Assembly (NCBI GenBank): GCA_013289715.1
Contig: JABCZJ010000012.1
Location: 62,001-126,000, forward strand
DNA length: 64,000 nucleotides
Direction: 5' to 3'
Origin: Acidobacteriota bacterium
GTDB taxonomy: Bacteria; Acidobacteriota; Terriglobia; Acidiferrales; UBA7541
A program made the position numbers and the translations under genes. Every line of letters starts with the position of its first letter. The first letter of the stretch is position 1. This document shows, in pieces, positions 63,001 through 64,000 of the stretch. The notes beneath the pieces were generated by a model. It worked only from the letters and a program-made list of their open reading frames with translations. It was not told the origin of the DNA and ran no database searches.

Positions 63001-64000
63001 ATTGCACCGATTGGGTAACGCCCCCGGGTCCGCTAAAAGAAAACAGACCGCTCTGCGAGGCCGTCGTCAGGACGTTGTTCGTCTGTGTGTAGGCGCCGGG
63101 CTGCTTGGACATCGCAAAGGTACCGAAAAAGAACAGCTTATCTTTCAGGATCGGGCCGCCAATGCTGCCCCCAAAATCATTCTTGATGAACTTGTTTTTC
63201 GGAAGGCCCGACGCATCATTGGCCCAGCTGTTCGCGTTCAATCCAGCATTCTGATAATTATCAAACACACGGCCATGATACGCATTCGTGCCGCGGCGCG
63301 TGATGAAGTTTACCTGCATGTTCGTCGCGCCGTACCCCTGGTTCACATCCAGTTGGTCCGTTTGCACGGTCATTTCCTGAATGTCTTCCAAGCGCGCTTG
63401 CAGGGCCGGTTGCTGATTTCCTGAGAATTTCATCCGGCTGGTGCTCGAAATCACTCCGTCTATATTGTTTCCCTGCGCGATCACCGGCAGTCCGTTCCAC
63501 GTGCCGTTGCCGTTCCCAGGCGTACCAGTGAATCCCGCCGCCAAAAACGACAACGTGCTTACGTCGCGTCCGCTTAAGGGCAAATTTTCCAGCTGTTTCA
63601 TGTCAATATTCGTGCCGAGGGCGTTTGATGTCGTTTCCACCAACGGCGTCTCGTTTTCACGAACTTCCACCGTTTCCGTCTCCTGGCCAACCCTCAAACT
63701 CGCAACGATATCGGTCACCTGGGTCGCATGGACCGTGACTTCGGTGAACGTCTGCGTCTGAAAAGCCGCCTTCGTCACCGTCAGCTTATAAGTGCCTAGC
63801 GACAGGTTGACGAACGTGTATGTTCCATCGCCCGACGTTACGGCAGTTCGCATGTCATTCGTCGAAAGATCTTGCAGCGTCAGTGTCGTGCCCGGCACAA
63901 GCCTGCCGCTAGGATCCATAACGGTCACGTTGATCGAACCCTGGCTCCCCGCCTGTCCCCACGCCGGCTGCACTCCCAACGCCACCACCGCCAGAAAACA
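60083..64000 (-). CDS. TonB-dependent outer-membrane receptor (5' end outside the window)
   Basis: At least 1301 residues; the frame stays open to the window edge, so the start of the signal peptide is missing (visible part FLAVVALGVQPAWGQ). The carboxypeptidase-regulatory-like domain follows (SINVTVMDPSGRLVPG, LSLGTYKLTVTKAAF), then the plug (VEVRENETPLVETTSNALGT, LPLSGRDVSTL, GRVFDNYQNA) and a long barrel ending in EIEFRLNLFF. It is the Oar-like type found in acidobacteria and imports large ligands, perhaps glycopeptide or arabino-oligosaccharide products. It lies at the end of the catabolic island, before the GH27 gene. No TonB box is certain. Confidence 0.9.
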   Translation of the reverse strand, partial: CFLAVVALGVQPAWGQAGSQGSINVTVMDPSGRLVPGTTLTLQDLSTNDMRTAVTSGDGTYTFVNLSLGTYKLTVTKAAFQTQTFTEVTVHATQVTDIVASLRVGQETETVEVRENETPLVETTSNALGTNIDMKQLENLPLSGRDVSTLSFLAAGFTGTPGNGNGTWNGLPVIAQGNNIDGVISSTSRMKFSGNQQPALQARLEDIQEMTVQTDQLDVNQGYGATNMQVNFITRRGTNAYHGRVFDNYQNAGLNANSWANDASGLPKNKFIKNDFGGSIGGPILKDKLFFFGTFAMSKQPGAYTQTNNVLTTASQSGLFSFSGPGGVTQSVQLIGTPTSVAAVAGVNNTINSVYTAEQTKINSILSLGKLTNVANDPSVQLLSFQVGSPITQYFPTIRVDYNMSQSIRFNLAWNETKFNDAGQTAPWFPGAAFSNSDGANNGKAYTAAFGFDWTIKPTLVNQFRGGFLYNWDIYGAGVAPPVPGSSQNVQWNYPTYNGNMSGDLFQQPTSTYYPLFNMSDSLTWQHSAHTFNFGFSWYREQDHYWNAPSGIEFTNLGLVTGDPALNPMAAALSAAGANSAQQTEGEQLYAILAGDIGASNGYAVRTAFALNPQTKQYQTNSTAPFVLDELQKAWGLFFQDSWKIKPNFTLNYGLRWDFTGDDHDLKNAYESVGLDGVWGPSGAGNEFKPGVLTGNQDPLFVARGHQYNSWNVSPQPQIGFAWSPAFTDGFMGKLTAQGQTVVRAGFAFRKYTEPYQFFWDAATDYGAFFYQNNQLVDSLTPTSAGQFKPGSLLLGQPFPPYQNLTPNYTTTYPEAGLTFVYPYQQIFNPGIALGAFDPNIKQPYTESWNLSIQRPIGRNNAIEFRYIGSHSVHQWLNVFTDEVNIFGGNGNAGFLPQFQQAQKNLAINAANGNPNSFANNGFAGQAATPIFDAAFTGVPAGQGYGNSTFISMLQAGAAGGLATAMAGGPGGSPTYFCNIVTTFAPCAANGGYTGAGGTQPINYFQMNPLNTGQDVGLTTAAGYSNYNGLQIDFRQKQWHGMQFDANYTWSHTLGINTQNSWTGVFNQFSLRNLRQSYGPLPFDIRNSFHANGTYDLPFGSGKQFVNQTGWVDKLVGGWSVGTILTLQSGEPFQLLGVQSINGNISSTYNDFGDSGMVLNGVTTSQLQSSVSVYHVPGQTTVDLINPKYLASNGTANPAYITPNTTPGAFALNPWLYGPRYFNQDIAISKQIPINERFRVSFQTELLNVYNHPNFGPTPEGLQAASPANVNINNGSFGQAGTITTPNSPGNNGAREIEFRLNLFF

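Noticed and set aside
1..64000. CRISPR array, secretion or biosynthetic cluster
   Set aside because: I found no regular short direct repeats with spacers, no cas genes, and no NRPS, PKS or secretion gene sets.

Overview
The window looks like a chromosomal segment from an acidobacterium (Acidobacteriota, Terriglobia-like). The evidence is indirect: two very large TonB-dependent receptors with an N-terminal carboxypeptidase-regulatory-like domain, a DUF5666 protein, many Tat- or Sec-exported hydrolases, moderately high GC with long spurious antisense frames, and dispersed intergenic hairpin repeats. No 16S rRNA gene is present, so the assignment is inference.

Layout. (a) 1-6.6 kb: a MerR-TPR fusion regulator, a TonB-dependent receptor and a DUF5666 exported protein. 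(b) 6.7-9.0 kb: a decayed integrative element in a tRNA-His gene. It carries an ArdC-like antirestriction protein and an integrase remnant, and it duplicates the tRNA promoter and 5' half. (c) 9.2-24.9 kb: a large exported protein of unknown function, a two-ORF insertion sequence, a Tat-exported FAD/BBE oxidase, small stress-type genes (Hsp20, DUF2934), an internally deleted MmeI-like restriction-modification gene fused to the 3' end of a lost glpD, then glpK, glpF, a Crp/Fnr regulator and a single-domain response regulator.

(d) 24.9-64 kb: one large catabolic island. It holds a GH127-type beta-L-arabinofuranosidase, a second DUF1680 enzyme (GH146-like), a GH51 alpha-L-arabinofuranosidase, a GH27 alpha-galactosidase, two large exported enzymes of unknown function (788 and about 1073 residues), an exported S9 dipeptidyl-peptidase-like protease, a DUF885 protein, an amidase, an exported creatininase-like protein, an amino-acid permease, ribulokinase, a LacI regulator, a GntR/FCD regulator and another TonB-dependent receptor. 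In its middle is a tightly coupled operon for hydroxyproline breakdown: 4-hydroxyproline epimerase, a three-subunit D-hydroxyproline dehydrogenase, a DapA-like deaminase and 2-oxoglutarate-semialdehyde dehydrogenase. A Ser/Cys-type 3-hydroxyproline dehydratase-like paralogue sits nearby.

Main hypothesis: this island takes apart plant hydroxyproline-rich glycoproteins (extensins). Arabinofuranosidases would strip Hyp-linked arabinose, the alpha-galactosidase would remove Ser-linked galactose, exported peptidases would cut the proline-rich backbone, and cytoplasmic pathways would send hydroxyproline to 2-oxoglutarate and arabinose through ribulokinase. A near-identical LacI-type operator (core AGTAAACG[T/C]TT) occurs upstream of four divergent or leading promoters in the island and ties the glycan genes to the peptide and hydroxyproline genes. 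Each enzyme family is known; their combination with this shared operator is the observation most worth following up.
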